Source: Pseudomonadota bacterium
GTDB taxonomy: Bacteria; Pseudomonadota; Gammaproteobacteria; Xanthomonadales; Rhodanobacteraceae
Direction: 5' to 3'
Assembly (NCBI GenBank): GCA_021795435.1
Contig: JAJYPJ010000003.1
Location: 32,962 to 96,961, forward strand
Length of the DNA: 64,000 nt
This document shows positions 39,707 through 51,463 of the stretch, piece by piece (the first letter of the stretch is position 1; each line of letters begins with the position of its first letter). The translations under genes and the position numbers were made by a program. The notes under the pieces were generated by a model, which was not told where the DNA came from, did no database searches, and saw nothing but the letters and a program-made list of their open reading frames with translations.

Positions 39707-41001
39707 AAGCGCTTTTTGATCGCGGCAAAAAAGGTGAGCGCGCGGTATTGGTTCTGCCGCATGCGCGCGCGGACCTCGAGGCGGAGGCCGATGCTCGGGA
39801 ATTCGAGGAACTCGCGCGGTCGGCGGGTGCTGAAGTGCTGGAGCGGGTTTCGGCCCGGGTCGAACGTCCCAGTCCCAGGTTCTATATCGGAAGCGGCAAG
39901 GCCGATGAGCTCCGGCACCTCGTTCAGGTGCTGGAGGCCAATCTGGTGTTGGTCGATCATGCGCTTAGTCCCGTCCAGGAGCGCAACCTCGAAGCCCACC
40001 TGGGCGTGCGTGTCGTGGATCGCACGGGCCTGATCCTGGACATATTCGCCCAGCGCGCGCGCTCGCATGAAGGCAAGCTCGAGGTTGAGCTTGCGCAACT
40101 GAAGCATCTGGCAACCCGGTTGGTGCGCGGGTGGACCCACCTTGAGCGCCAGCGCGGTGGCATCGGGATGCGAGGCCCCGGCGAGACGCAGCTGGAAACC
40201 GACCGCCGGCTCCTGGCCGAGCGCGTGCGGCAACTGCAGAAGCGCCTTGAGCGGGTACGAACCCAGCGCGGCCAGCAACGCCGCGCGCGACTGGCGGCCG
40301 GGATGCCCCGGGTGGCATTGGTCGGCTATACCAATGCCGGAAAGTCGACTTTGTTCAATGCCTTGACTCGGTCCACCGTCTACGCAGCCGACCAATTGTT
40401 CGCGACGCTTGACCCGACGGTGCGGCGCATTCCGGATTTGCCCTGCGGTCCCGTGGTCGTGGCCGACACGGTCGGCTTCGTGCGCAAGCTGCCGCACGAC
40501 CTGGTCGCGGCGTTCCGGGCGACCCTCGCGGAAGCGAGGGATGCCGATTTGCTCCTGCACGTTACGGATGCAGCGGATCCGGAGCGTGAACGCCATATCG
40601 ATGTCGTCAATGCGGTGTTGGACGAAATCGGGGCGGGGCAAGTGCCGCAACTGTCGGTTTTCAACAAGATCGACTTGCTGGACAAGCCGCCCTCGATGGA
40701 GCATGACCGGTTGGACGGGCCAAGGCGGGTGTGGCTGGCGGCTGCAACAGGTGCGGGAATCGAGCTGCTCAGGGATGCCATCGTCGCGCGTCTGTCCCGT
40801 GACCGCGTGCACGGAACCTTGCATCTGGACGCCGGCAGTGGTCGCCTGCATGCCCGCCTGAAGGTCCTTGGCGCCATCGCCGCCGAGCATTTCGACGAGC
40901 GAGGCTGGCATCTGCTGATCGACGCGCCGCGGTCCATGCTCGAGCCCTTGCGCGGCGAAGGCGCCGAAGTGCTTGCCCGCTTGCTGGAGCCATCCGCGTG
41001 A
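39703..41001 (+). CDS. hflX: GTPase HflX (start codon uncertain; CTG at 39703 or TTG at 39748)
   Basis: [40 protein letters not shown]. Confidence 0.94.
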   Translation: MKALFDRGKKGERAVLVLPHARADLEAEADAREFEELARSAGAEVLERVSARVERPSPRFYIGSGKADELRHLVQVLEANLVLVDHALSPVQERNLEAHLGVRVVDRTGLILDIFAQRARSHEGKLEVELAQLKHLATRLVRGWTHLERQRGGIGMRGPGETQLETDRRLLAERVRQLQKRLERVRTQRGQQRRARLAAGMPRVALVGYTNAGKSTLFNALTRSTVYAADQLFATLDPTVRRIPDLPCGPVVVADTVGFVRKLPHDLVAAFRATLAEARDADLLLHVTDAADPERERHIDVVNAVLDEIGAGQVPQLSVFNKIDLLDKPPSMEHDRLDGPRRVWLAAATGAGIELLRDAIVARLSRDRVHGTLHLDAGSGRLHARLKVLGAIAAEHFDERGWHLLIDAPRSMLEPLRGEGAEVLARLLEPSA

Positions 41002-41138
41002 ATGCAAATCAATGCACTGCGATCTTGCCGCAGCACGGCTGCTAAACTAGAAAGCTGTGCAGATGCTGGGCGGACCGGTGCGCGCCGATGCGTTGCGGAC
41101 CGTGCCGCGGGCACAACTCCCCCTGACGAGTAAAGGCA

Positions 41139-42275
41139 ATGGCCTGGAACGAACCCGGCGGTGGTCGACGCGATCCATGGGGACGCGGTGGTGGCAGTGG
41201 CAAGGGACCCGATCTCGATGCCTGGCTGCGACGACTGCGCCAACGGCTGGCCGGACTGCGCGGCGGTGGCGGCGCGGGCGGCATCGGCACGATTGTTCTT
41301 GCCCTGATGCTGGCCTGGCTCCTGTTCGATTCGTGGACAGTGGTGAATACCAGCCAGGTCGGCGTGGTCACGCGGTTTGGGGCCTATGCCAGCACCGTCG
41401 GCCCGGGCTTCCACTTCGTCCTGCCGAGGCCCATCGAGACGGTCCGGAAGGTCGACATGACCTCGGTGCGGTCCGTTTCGGACAAGCAGCAGATGCTGAC
41501 CAAGGACGAAAACATCGTTCAGGTTGACTTTAACATCCAGTATCAGGTCAACAACGCCGAACAATACCTATTTTCGCTGCAGGATCCGGATGCGACGGTG
41601 AGCCAAGCGGCGGAATCGGTCGTGCGCCGTGTCGTTGGCGCAAGCACCATGGACACCATCCTCTCCGGGGAGGGGGCAGCCATGGTCGTCACGACTCAGC
41701 GCGATTTGCAGAAGCTGCTCGACAGCTATCACGCCGGGATAACGATCACCGAGGTCAATTTCCAGAACATCGCGCCACCGGCCGAGGTCAAGGACGCCTT
41801 TGATGATGTGAACAAGGCGCGCGAGGATAAGCAGCGGATCGAGAACGAGGCAAAGGCCTATGCCAGCAAGATCCTGCCCGAGGCGCGTGGACAGGCCGCT
41901 CGCATCGTTGCCGACGCCCAGGCTTATCAGGCTTCAAGCGAGGCCCATGCGCAGGGTGAGGCGCAGCGCTTCCTCCTGATGCTCAAGCAGTACCAGGCCG
42001 CACCCCAGATCACGCGCAAGTGGCTATGGCTGCAGACGATTGAGAGCGTCATGGCAGCCAACACCAAGGTGCTGGACGAAAGCAATGGCCGGAACCTGAT
42101 CTATCTGCCGTTGAAATCCGGAGCCGGCGCGGCACCGGCCACGCCCGGCGCGGTGATCCCCGGCGCGGGCGCGATGCTGCAGCGATCGCCGTCCGGCACA
42201 GCGCCAGCGGCCGGTGCGTCAGGGGCATCGCCTGGTGCCGCGGCAAGTGCGACCACTGGCGGAGACCAGCCATGA
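41139..42275 (+). CDS. hflK: FtsH protease modulator HflK
   Basis: MAWNEPGGGRRDPWGRGGG, SPFH domain; precedes hflC. Confidence 0.95.
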   Translation: MAWNEPGGGRRDPWGRGGGSGKGPDLDAWLRRLRQRLAGLRGGGGAGGIGTIVLALMLAWLLFDSWTVVNTSQVGVVTRFGAYASTVGPGFHFVLPRPIETVRKVDMTSVRSVSDKQQMLTKDENIVQVDFNIQYQVNNAEQYLFSLQDPDATVSQAAESVVRRVVGASTMDTILSGEGAAMVVTTQRDLQKLLDSYHAGITITEVNFQNIAPPAEVKDAFDDVNKAREDKQRIENEAKAYASKILPEARGQAARIVADAQAYQASSEAHAQGEAQRFLLMLKQYQAAPQITRKWLWLQTIESVMAANTKVLDESNGRNLIYLPLKSGAGAAPATPGAVIPGAGAMLQRSPSGTAPAAGASGASPGAAASATTGGDQP

Positions 42276-43132
42276 AGCCCATCGTCATTGCCCTTGCCAT
42301 CCTGCTTGCTTTGGCCGGCTACAACAGTGTGTTCACGGTCCGCCAGGACCAATCGGCGCTGTTGCTGCAATTCGGTCGGATCGTGCGCAGCAGCTACGAG
42401 CCTGGCCTGCACTTCAAGGTGCCGTTCATGCAGCAGGTCGTCAAGTTCGACAAGCGCATTCTCACCCTGGATGCGCGGCCCGAGCGCTATTTCACGGCCG
42501 AGAAGAAGGTCGTCAACGTCGATTTCTATGTGAAGTGGCGTATTGCCAATCCGACGTTGTTCTATCAGGCGACCGGGGGAGAGGTGATGCAGGCGGAGGC
42601 TCGCCTGACGCCGATGGTCAAGGACGCGCTCCGTTTTGAATTCAGCTCCCGGCCTCTGGACGAACTGGTGTCGGGCGGACGCAACGATGTCACCGCGCGT
42701 GTGCGGCAGCAGGCCAATGGCTCTGCCCTGCGCACGCTGGGTGTTCGCATCGTTGACGTTCGCATCCGCCAGATCGAGCTCCCCGAGTCGGTCAGTGAAT
42801 CTGTATTCAAGCGCATGCGGGCCGAGCGCATGAGTCTGGCGAATGCCCTTCGTTCAAGCGGCGAGGAAGAGGCCACCAAGATTCGCGCGGATGCCGACAA
42901 ACAGGCGCATGTGCTCGTGGCCGATGCGGACGCCAAGGCAGCCGAAATCCGTGGCCAGGGAGATGCCGTCGCCGCGCAGACGTATGCGAAGGCCTTTGGC
43001 AAGGATCCCGGCTTCTTCGACTTCTATCGAACGCTTGAGGCGTACCGGCGCAGCTTCGGCGGCGGTCATGGCGTATTGCTGCTGAAGCCGGATTCGCAGT
43101 TCATGCACTATTTCAACGGCCCGGGCAAATGA
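42272..43132 (+). CDS. hflC: FtsH protease modulator HflC
   Basis: SPFH domain; FTVRQDQSALLLQFGRIVRSSYEPGLHFKVPFMQQVVKFDKRIL. Confidence 0.95.
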   Translation: MKPIVIALAILLALAGYNSVFTVRQDQSALLLQFGRIVRSSYEPGLHFKVPFMQQVVKFDKRILTLDARPERYFTAEKKVVNVDFYVKWRIANPTLFYQATGGEVMQAEARLTPMVKDALRFEFSSRPLDELVSGGRNDVTARVRQQANGSALRTLGVRIVDVRIRQIELPESVSESVFKRMRAERMSLANALRSSGEEEATKIRADADKQAHVLVADADAKAAEIRGQGDAVAAQTYAKAFGKDPGFFDFYRTLEAYRRSFGGGHGVLLLKPDSQFMHYFNGPGK

Positions 43133-43175
43133 ACGGCGTCGCCCGTCCCGGGCGTTTGCGGCCAATGTTCGTTAG

Positions 43176-44570
<1,395 letters not shown>

Positions 44571-44597
44571 CCTCGGTCCGAGGGTGGTCGCGTTGCG

Positions 44598-45266
44598 TCA
44601 GTCTTCGCGGCCGGAAGGTGGGGCGGCGGGTGGTGATTTGCTGGGATTGAGCATGACGGAGATGATGACGCGCAGGGCGGAACGAACCAGATCAGGCGGC
44701 ATGCTCGGGGCTCCACGATGCGCCAGTGCCTGCGAGGGAAGATAGGGTATGTGGACAAAGCCCGCAGGTACCCTGCGCCGTGCCCGCAGTGCATGCAGCA
44801 GCGCGTACATCACCTGGTTGCAGACGTACGTTCCCGCCGTATTCGAGATTTCCGCAGGAATGCCGGCGAGATGCAGCGACGCGAGGCAGGCCGGCAGTGG
44901 CAAGCGGGTGAAATAAGCATCCGGGCCACCGCTCACGACGGGCTCATTGCACGGTCGGGAGCCATCATTGTCGGCAATGCGCGCGTCGCAGACGTTGATT
45001 GCGACCCGTTCCAGCGAAATTTGCGGACGTCCGCCCGCCTGGCCGACACAGACCACCCCGGCGGGTTGCAGTTCACGCAAGGCGTTGCGCAGCGTGCGGG
45101 GAGCGCGGCTGAACGACGTCGGTAACTGGCAGGCCACGACCCGATGTCCCTCGATGCGCGAGCCATCCAGGCTGCGCACGGCTTCCCAGGAAGGATTGAC
45201 CGCTTCGCCGGCAAATGGATCGAAGCCGGTAATCAGCACCGGCAACCGGTGGCGAATTGGGGTCAT
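44598..45266 (-). CDS. pcp: Pyroglutamyl-peptidase I
   Basis: LITGFDPFAGEAVNPSWEAV; NTAGTYVCNQVMYALLH active-site Cys; VHIPYLP. Confidence 0.92.
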   Translation of the reverse strand: MTPIRHRLPVLITGFDPFAGEAVNPSWEAVRSLDGSRIEGHRVVACQLPTSFSRAPRTLRNALRELQPAGVVCVGQAGGRPQISLERVAINVCDARIADNDGSRPCNEPVVSGGPDAYFTRLPLPACLASLHLAGIPAEISNTAGTYVCNQVMYALLHALRARRRVPAGFVHIPYLPSQALAHRGAPSMPPDLVRSALRVIISVMLNPSKSPPAAPPSGRED

Positions 45267-45317
45267 GTCGGGGCCGCGCAGGATGGGTACGACCAGGATC
45301 GTACCGCCGCGCCGAGA

Positions 45318-46283
45318 CTAGTGCATGGCCAGCAGATACATGGCCAGCAGGTTGAACGCCAGTAGGCCGAGCGCAGCAGGCCACTGAGCGCGGATGACGG
45401 CCCATGGGCTATCCAGCTCCAGCAGTGCGACGGGCACGATGTTGAAGTTGGCTGCCATTGGGGTCAGCAGGGTGCCGCAATATCCGCACAGCATGCCGAG
45501 TGATCCAACGACCGCCGGATTCGCGCCATGCAGATGGACCAGCAGCGGCAAGCCGATGCCCGCAGTCAGAACGGGGAACGCGGCGAACGCATTGCCCATG
45601 ATGACCGTGAAGACCAGCATCCCGAGGCCGTAGGCCAGCACGCATGCGCCATAGCTTGCGGTTGGGATTACCTCGCCAACCAGCCTCGCGAGCAACTGCC
45701 CGACGCCGGCGGCCTCGAACAAGCTACCCAACGCGGCAAGGACCAGCGGCAGCAGCGCCGCCCAGCCCAGGATGTCGATCAGGCGCCTGCTTTCGTGCAC
45801 GACCGCGCTGGCGGGAGCTCGGGTCAACGCCCATGCAGCGAACATGGCCACGAGCGATGCCAGTGCAAGGCCGATGAGCGCCTGCTGTGGCGGATTCAGG
45901 AGGGGCTCTCCGGCGATGCGGATCGCGGAGCCAAACAACGCGAACACCAGGGTCAGCGACGGGATGAGCATTGCCGGCCAGAGCAGGCGGTGTCCCAGGC
46001 GGTCCGCGAGCGACTGCCGAAACTGCAGTGGTGCCTCTTCCGTATCGACTCGGCGCATGCCGGGCGCCAGGATCGCCAGCGCCAACACCCCTGCGCCGGC
46101 GAGTTGGGCAGGCAACGGATTGCCCGCATGCTCTGCCTGCAGCACCCAATGACCAGCGGCCAGGAGCAACGCGAGGATCAACCAGAAGGCTGCTCGGGCA
46201 TGGTGCCTGCTCCGCAGGTTAAGCCATGCCGTCGCGGCGAGCAGCAGAGCCAGCAGTTGATAGCACCACTCAAGATGGAGCAT
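45318..46283 (-). CDS. DUF979 family membrane protein (putative 5-oxoproline transporter subunit)
   Basis: Multi-TM; MGNAFAAFPVLTAGIGLPLLVHLHGANPAVVGSLGMLCGYCGTLLTPMAANFNIVPVALLEL. Confidence 0.82.
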   Translation of the reverse strand: MLHLEWCYQLLALLLAATAWLNLRSRHHARAAFWLILALLLAAGHWVLQAEHAGNPLPAQLAGAGVLALAILAPGMRRVDTEEAPLQFRQSLADRLGHRLLWPAMLIPSLTLVFALFGSAIRIAGEPLLNPPQQALIGLALASLVAMFAAWALTRAPASAVVHESRRLIDILGWAALLPLVLAALGSLFEAAGVGQLLARLVGEVIPTASYGACVLAYGLGMLVFTVIMGNAFAAFPVLTAGIGLPLLVHLHGANPAVVGSLGMLCGYCGTLLTPMAANFNIVPVALLELDSPWAVIRAQWPAALGLLAFNLLAMYLLAMH

Positions 46284-46995
46284 GTTGGTCTTCCGAGCCG
46301 CGTGATGCCCCGTCGCGATCCACTTTGCGTCTGCGTGCGAACCGTTGCACGCGGAGTGCATGGAGGACGAATGCCGCCAGCGCCGTCGGCAACGCCCAAA
46401 GCGCAATGTGCAGCGGTGACAGGGTGATTCCCTGCTGCGCATAGAAACTGTGGATCAGCAGCACGCCGCCCAGTGCTATGAATACGTCTTCGCCAAAAAA
46501 CAGGCCGATGTTGTCGGTGGCTGCTGCCAATGCCCGCACGTCCATGGTCTGGCGTGCATCGCTGGGCACGGGTTCGTCGATGCCTTGCTCCCTTCTGGCT
46601 GCAGCCTCGGCCATGGGTGCCAACAGCGGACGCACGGTCTGCGCCTGGCCCGCGACATTGGTCAGGCCGAGCATGGACAGCAGCTGCCGAAGCGCCAGAT
46701 AGCCGATAAGCAATCTCGCCAGCGTCAGACCAGCCAATTGACCAATCCACCTTTGCGCATGCTCGCGCAGTCCAGCGCGTTCAAGCAGGCCGATCGCGGG
46801 CAGCGTAACGACATACAACAGCAGCACACGGTTGGCGGTGAAACTGGTGCCAAGCAGCTCGAGCACGTGCGCGGGCGAGAAGCCGGCGAGCAGGCCGCTG
46901 AGTATCCCGGCAACCACCACCACGGGAACCGGATTCCAGCGGCGCGCAAAGCCCAGGATGACGAGTGCAACGCCCAGCAGAGGCCACGCGTTCAT
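46270..46995 (-). CDS. DUF969 family membrane protein (putative 5-oxoproline transporter subunit)
   Basis: Multi-TM; LPAIGLLERAGLREHAQRWIGQLAGLTLARLLIGYLALRQLLSMLGLTNVAGQAQTVRPLLAPMAEAAA. Confidence 0.82.
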   Translation of the reverse strand: MNAWPLLGVALVILGFARRWNPVPVVVVAGILSGLLAGFSPAHVLELLGTSFTANRVLLLYVVTLPAIGLLERAGLREHAQRWIGQLAGLTLARLLIGYLALRQLLSMLGLTNVAGQAQTVRPLLAPMAEAAARREQGIDEPVPSDARQTMDVRALAAATDNIGLFFGEDVFIALGGVLLIHSFYAQQGITLSPLHIALWALPTALAAFVLHALRVQRFARRRKVDRDGASRGSEDQHAPS

Positions 46996-47747
46996 GGATG
47001 TGCCCGCACATGGACTCCCGCGGCCGCCAGCGAGGCATGAACTTTTTGCGCAACGGCAGCCGCGTCGGCGCGGTCACCATGTACGCACAGGGTGTCGACG
47101 GAGACTGCCAGCAACTCACCGTTCGGCGTCGCCACTTGACCACAGGTAGCCATGAGACGCGCCTGCTCTGCAGCTTGCGCGGGATCCAGGATCGAGCCGG
47201 CCAAACCGCGCCGAAGCAAATGGCCGTCCACATCGTACCCGCGATCGACGAACCCCTCGCGCAACGTGCGCAGGTCGTGCCTGGCAGCGGCGCGCGCCAA
47301 GGCACTACCGTCTTGGGTCAAGATATAGAGTGACGCATCGAACGAGCGCACTGCGTCGGCGAATGCACGCGCCAATGCATCATCGGTACCCGCTTGATGG
47401 TACAGGGCTCCATGCGCCTTCACGTGGTGCAAGCGCACGCCGGCACTCCGCGTGAACGCGTCGAGCGCGCCCAGTTGATAGATGACGAGCGCATGGAGAT
47501 CCTCAGGGCTTATGTCCATGGAACGCCGCCCGAAGCCTTGCAGATCAGGCAGGGCGACATGGGCGCCAATGGCCACGCCATGATCCCGCGCCAGGGCGAC
47601 GGTGGCCCGCATGGTCCCCGGATCGCCCGCGTGCATGCCGCAGGCCACGTTGGCCGAGCTGATCCATGGCATCACCGCTTCGTCTTGGCCCATGCGCCAT
47701 ATTCCAAAGGACTCACCCATGTCGCAGTTGAAATCAATGCCCTTCAT
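46992..47747 (-). CDS. pxpA: 5-oxoprolinase subunit PxpA (LamB/YcsF family)
   Basis: DFNCDMGESFGIW, ISSANVACGMHAGDPGTM, VKAHGALY. Confidence 0.94.
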   Translation of the reverse strand: MKGIDFNCDMGESFGIWRMGQDEAVMPWISSANVACGMHAGDPGTMRATVALARDHGVAIGAHVALPDLQGFGRRSMDISPEDLHALVIYQLGALDAFTRSAGVRLHHVKAHGALYHQAGTDDALARAFADAVRSFDASLYILTQDGSALARAAARHDLRTLREGFVDRGYDVDGHLLRRGLAGSILDPAQAAEQARLMATCGQVATPNGELLAVSVDTLCVHGDRADAAAVAQKVHASLAAAGVHVRAHP

Positions 47748-48709
47748 GCCTGCTCCAGACGTCGTCGTATATGCGCCATGAGTTCGCTGCGGGCGCGTTG
47801 CCGCTCCTCCCGCAGCCTATGCGCCTCAGCGGCGCTGATCAGGGTGAAGCGTACCGCAGCGCCAGGGCGAGCCTGCGCCAGCCGTGCGTGATCCACCGCT
47901 GCAATGATGCCGATGCATGGGTACCCACCACTGACCGGATGCTCGCCCAGCAGGATCATTGGCCGGCCATCGGGGGGAAGTTGCACGACACCTTCAACGA
48001 GCGGCTCGGATACGCATTCAAGCGAATGGCGGAACTGCAGCGGGTCCCCGTCCAGGCGCAGGGCGACGCGGTTGCTGGTGGCACTGATGCGGAAGGGCTG
48101 TCGGCAGAGTACGTCGAGCGATCGCTGTTCCAATTGCGGCAGATCCCGCCCCGGCAGCAGTCGCAATGGTGACGCATCGGCGGTTGCGAACCATGGTCGC
48201 GGGTCTAGCGACCAGCGTGGCGCATTCTCTTTCGGGCGATCAGACGGAGCTCCCAGGGGCAGGCGATCGCCCGGGTTCAGGGTACGCGGGAGCGGTCCAA
48301 GGCCGGCATTCAAATCGGTCGAGCGGCTCCCGAGGACACAAGGCAGATCGATACCGCCGGCCAACGCCAGCCAAGCCCGTGCGCCACTCCGCGCTTGCGT
48401 GAACTCGAGGACTGATCCGGCGAATGCGCGATGACTGCGCCAAGCTTCCAGCGATCGACCATCCAGGCGGATGTCGAAAGGCGCACCGCAGAGCGCGAAT
48501 GCGGCACCGGTTTCGAACTTCAACCGCGGTCCGGCGAGCGTGATCTCCATTCCTGCGGCACCTGGTGCGTTTCCGACGAGGCTGTTGGCCAAGCAGAGTG
48601 CGTCTTGGTCCAACGCACCCGCTCGCCCGACGCCGATCGCGCCATACCCCACGCGTCCGAGGTCCTGAACGGTACTGCAGAGACCGCCAGCAAGCACGGA
48701 GACCGTCAT
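47744..48709 (-). CDS. pxpC: 5-oxoprolinase/urea amidolyase family, biotin-dependent carboxyltransferase PxpC
   Basis: GLCSTVQDLGRVGYGAIGVGRAGALDQDALCLAN; SDRPKENAPRW; GYPCIGIIAAVDHARLAQARPG. Confidence 0.93.
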   Translation of the reverse strand: MTVSVLAGGLCSTVQDLGRVGYGAIGVGRAGALDQDALCLANSLVGNAPGAAGMEITLAGPRLKFETGAAFALCGAPFDIRLDGRSLEAWRSHRAFAGSVLEFTQARSGARAWLALAGGIDLPCVLGSRSTDLNAGLGPLPRTLNPGDRLPLGAPSDRPKENAPRWSLDPRPWFATADASPLRLLPGRDLPQLEQRSLDVLCRQPFRISATSNRVALRLDGDPLQFRHSLECVSEPLVEGVVQLPPDGRPMILLGEHPVSGGYPCIGIIAAVDHARLAQARPGAAVRFTLISAAEAHRLREERQRARSELMAHIRRRLEQA

Positions 48710-49404
48710 GCGCCGGGCTCGGAGCTGGCGCCCGCGGGGCCGTCAATGGGGACGAATCGCACCCGGTCCCCGGGCTTCAGCAGGCAGGGCGGTTTGCGCG
48801 CCGCGTCGAACAGGCGAATCCGGGTGCGGCCGATCAGATGCCAGCCACCCGGCAGCTCCGAGGGATAGATGCCCGTCTGGGCACCGCCGATCGCAACGGA
48901 TCCCGCCGGCACGCGTACACGCGGCGTGCTTCGGCGCGGTGAATGGAGACGGACATCAAGGCCCAGCAGGTACGGAAAGCCTGGTGCGAATCCCAGCATG
49001 GCGACTTGGTATGTGGGAGCGCAGTGGCGGGCCACGAACTCGTGTGGATCCAGTCCATGGGCATCTGCGAGTGCCACGAGATCCGGACCGTCCGCACCGC
49101 CGTAGCGCACCTCGATTTCGAGGATTTCCCCGGACAAGGCTGGATAGGCCTGCCGGAGCATGGGCTCGATCCGGGATCGAAGCGCTTCATGGGCGTGAGC
49201 ACACTGCCCGCCCCAGTACGTCGGATCAAAGCGGAGCAGAAGGCTTGCGTAGCCTGGCACGATCTCCTCGATGCCCGGCAGCGCGGCTGCTGCGATGGCT
49301 CTGGCCAGCGCATGCACGCGTGCATTCAGCGACTGATCGATCTTCTGCTCCCATCGCACGATCAGGGAGCACTCGCCGAGTGGTTCGAATTGCGGCCATG
49401 ACAT
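48706..49404 (-). CDS. pxpB: 5-oxoprolinase subunit PxpB (KipI-like)
   Basis: GECSLIVRW; LGFAPGFPYLLGLD; RVRVPAGSVAIGGAQTGIYPSELPGGWHLIGRT. Confidence 0.93.
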   Translation of the reverse strand: MSWPQFEPLGECSLIVRWEQKIDQSLNARVHALARAIAAAALPGIEEIVPGYASLLLRFDPTYWGGQCAHAHEALRSRIEPMLRQAYPALSGEILEIEVRYGGADGPDLVALADAHGLDPHEFVARHCAPTYQVAMLGFAPGFPYLLGLDVRLHSPRRSTPRVRVPAGSVAIGGAQTGIYPSELPGGWHLIGRTRIRLFDAARKPPCLLKPGDRVRFVPIDGPAGASSEPGA

Positions 49405-49523
49405 GCATGCAGCGTGCCGTGGCAAACACGCGTCTGCAAGCGGCTGCGACGCTGCGCCTGCTGTTCTGCCCGCCGAGTTTGGCTAGCATGGCTTTTGCGT
49501 ATCGGCGCGTCGGGCAGGCAGGC

Positions 49524-50837
49524 ATGGCCAACGGGTTGCATCGTCTGGTGATTGTCGGTGGCGGCGCAGGGGGCCTGGAACTGGCCACGCGGATGTGCGC
49601 GCGCCGCCTGCGCAGGAGCGTGGAGGTCACCCTGATCGACGCCCAGCGGACGCATCTCTGGAAGCCGCTGTTGCACGAAGTGGCGGCGGGAAGTTTCGAT
49701 CCGGCGGAACACGCGTTGGAATATCTCGTGCATTCACGTCGGCACGGGATGCGGTTCCGCTTGGGATCGATGGAGCGGGTCGATCGGACGCAGCGTCAGG
49801 TCTGGCTGGCGCCGGTCATGGATCGGGATGGACGGGAGGTTCTTGCGAGGCGCAGCGTCGACTACGACACGCTAGTCCTGGCCGTCGGTAGTGAGGCCAA
49901 CGATTTTGGCGTCCCTGGCGTGGCCGAGCATTGCTGGTTTCTTGACACGCTTGCGGAAGCCAGGCGATTCCAGAGGCGGCTCATGGATGCGCTGTTGCGT
50001 TTTGCAAACCATGCCAACGAGCATCCGGATGCCATGTTCCACATTGCCATCGTCGGTGGCGGTGCCACGGGTGTCGAGTTGGCCGCCCAGCTACATCGCG
50101 TGAGCCGCGCGCTCGCGCAATACGGGCTCGAATCCCTTCAGCCTGAACGACGCATTTCGATCGCCATCATCGAGGCAGGCCCGAGAATCCTGCCGGGCTT
50201 GCCACCGAGGATGAGCATGGCGGTGACCGGTGAGCTGCAGCGCATCGGTATCAACGTGCTTACGAATCAGCGTGTCATCGGCGTCGATGACCATGCGCTG
50301 CAGCTCGGCAATGGCGAGCGCATCGTGGCCTCGGTCAAGGTCTGGGCAGCCGGTATCCGCGGACCCGCCTGCCTCGAACATTGCGAGGGCCTGGAACTGA
50401 ATCGCATCCGGCAGTTGATCGTAAGGCGCGATCTCCAGGTCACGCGGGACGAGTCCATTTTCGCCATGGGCGACTGTGCGGCGTTCCCTGTTGACGAGGG
50501 AGGGCGAGGCGTGCCGCCGCGGGCCCAGGCGGCGCATCAGCAGGCGGCCTTTCTGGCGCGCGCGCTCCGCCGGCGAATCCGCGGGCGAGCCGATTTGGGC
50601 GAATATCGCTATCGGGACTATGGCTCGCTGGTGGCCCTTGGCCATTACAGTACGGTCGGTAACCTCATGGGCGCCATTACCGGGAACGTCTGGATCTCGG
50701 GCTTCATTGCGCGACTCATGTATGTGTCGCTATACAAGCTCCATCAGGCTGCCCTCTACGGCTGGTGGCGAACCCTGCTGCTGGATCTTGCCAATCGACT
50801 GCGTCGGACGGTTGACCCGGAAATCAAGTTGCATTGA
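49524..50837 (+). CDS. NAD(P)/FAD-dependent oxidoreductase, type II NADH dehydrogenase
   Basis: LVIVGGGAGGLELATRM; IAIVGGGATGVELAAQL; IFAMGDCAAFPVDEGG. Confidence 0.88.
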   Translation: MANGLHRLVIVGGGAGGLELATRMCARRLRRSVEVTLIDAQRTHLWKPLLHEVAAGSFDPAEHALEYLVHSRRHGMRFRLGSMERVDRTQRQVWLAPVMDRDGREVLARRSVDYDTLVLAVGSEANDFGVPGVAEHCWFLDTLAEARRFQRRLMDALLRFANHANEHPDAMFHIAIVGGGATGVELAAQLHRVSRALAQYGLESLQPERRISIAIIEAGPRILPGLPPRMSMAVTGELQRIGINVLTNQRVIGVDDHALQLGNGERIVASVKVWAAGIRGPACLEHCEGLELNRIRQLIVRRDLQVTRDESIFAMGDCAAFPVDEGGRGVPPRAQAAHQQAAFLARALRRRIRGRADLGEYRYRDYGSLVALGHYSTVGNLMGAITGNVWISGFIARLMYVSLYKLHQAALYGWWRTLLLDLANRLRRTVDPEIKLH

Positions 50838-50859
50838 GCGTGCTCAAGGTCCTCATGAA

Positions 50860-51291
50860 TCAGCCGCCACCCTTGAGCAGGTCCTCGAATTGCTTGCGGT
50901 CGAGGATCTTCACGGTCGTGATGGTGCACAGGTCACCGTTCGCGTCGATCGCGGTTTCGCCGGCAAAGCCGCACAGACGTGTGGGTGCCTGGGTCGACAT
51001 CTGCCAAGCGCTGGGCTTGTCGCGCCCGATATCGCAGCCCGCAGCGAATTGCACCTCAAAGTGCTGGCCTGAGACGGTCGCGACAGCGTAGCTCTGCGCA
51101 TCCAGTCGATCCCACCGTTGGATCTGCGTTGGATCCAGACACTTCGAGAGCTCCTGGATGGGTTGGGCTGTCGCCGAACCGGACTCCGGATTGGTTGCCT
51201 GGGCTCGTGCGACCGTCATTGCAGGCGCGAGCAGCACCAGAATGGCGATCGAGCGCCAGCAGCTTGGTGATCGACGATGTTGCATCCCCAT
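50860..51291 (-). CDS. Secreted hypothetical protein (DUF6491-like)
   Basis: Signal peptide then SKCLDPTQIQRWDRLDAQSYAV...CGFAGETAIDANGDLCTITTVKIL. Confidence 0.6.
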   Translation of the reverse strand: MGMQHRRSPSCWRSIAILVLLAPAMTVARAQATNPESGSATAQPIQELSKCLDPTQIQRWDRLDAQSYAVATVSGQHFEVQFAAGCDIGRDKPSAWQMSTQAPTRLCGFAGETAIDANGDLCTITTVKILDRKQFEDLLKGGG

Positions 51292-51463
51292 TTCCCCCTG
51301 TTGACTTAACGAACGCCCCCGGACGCCCCTACGATAGCCGCGTGTCCGCCCGCCGCGCGAGGTGGTCGCTTGACGAGGTGTAAACAAACGTGACTCGCCA
51401 ATGGTCGTCGATGCAGGCAGGATAGGAAACCGAGCGCCAGTGCCCAACCGGGAAAATTTCCTA

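Noticed and set aside
39607-41007. 466-aa minus-strand ORF
   Set aside because: Antisense to hflX, whose GTPase motifs are intact.
45528-46427. 299-aa plus-strand ORF
   Set aside because: Gln/Arg-rich shadow of the DUF979 membrane protein.
48708-49523. N-terminal 272-aa extension of the NADH dehydrogenase ORF
   Set aside because: Antisense to pxpB; true protein begins near MANGLHRLVIVGGGAGG at 49524.
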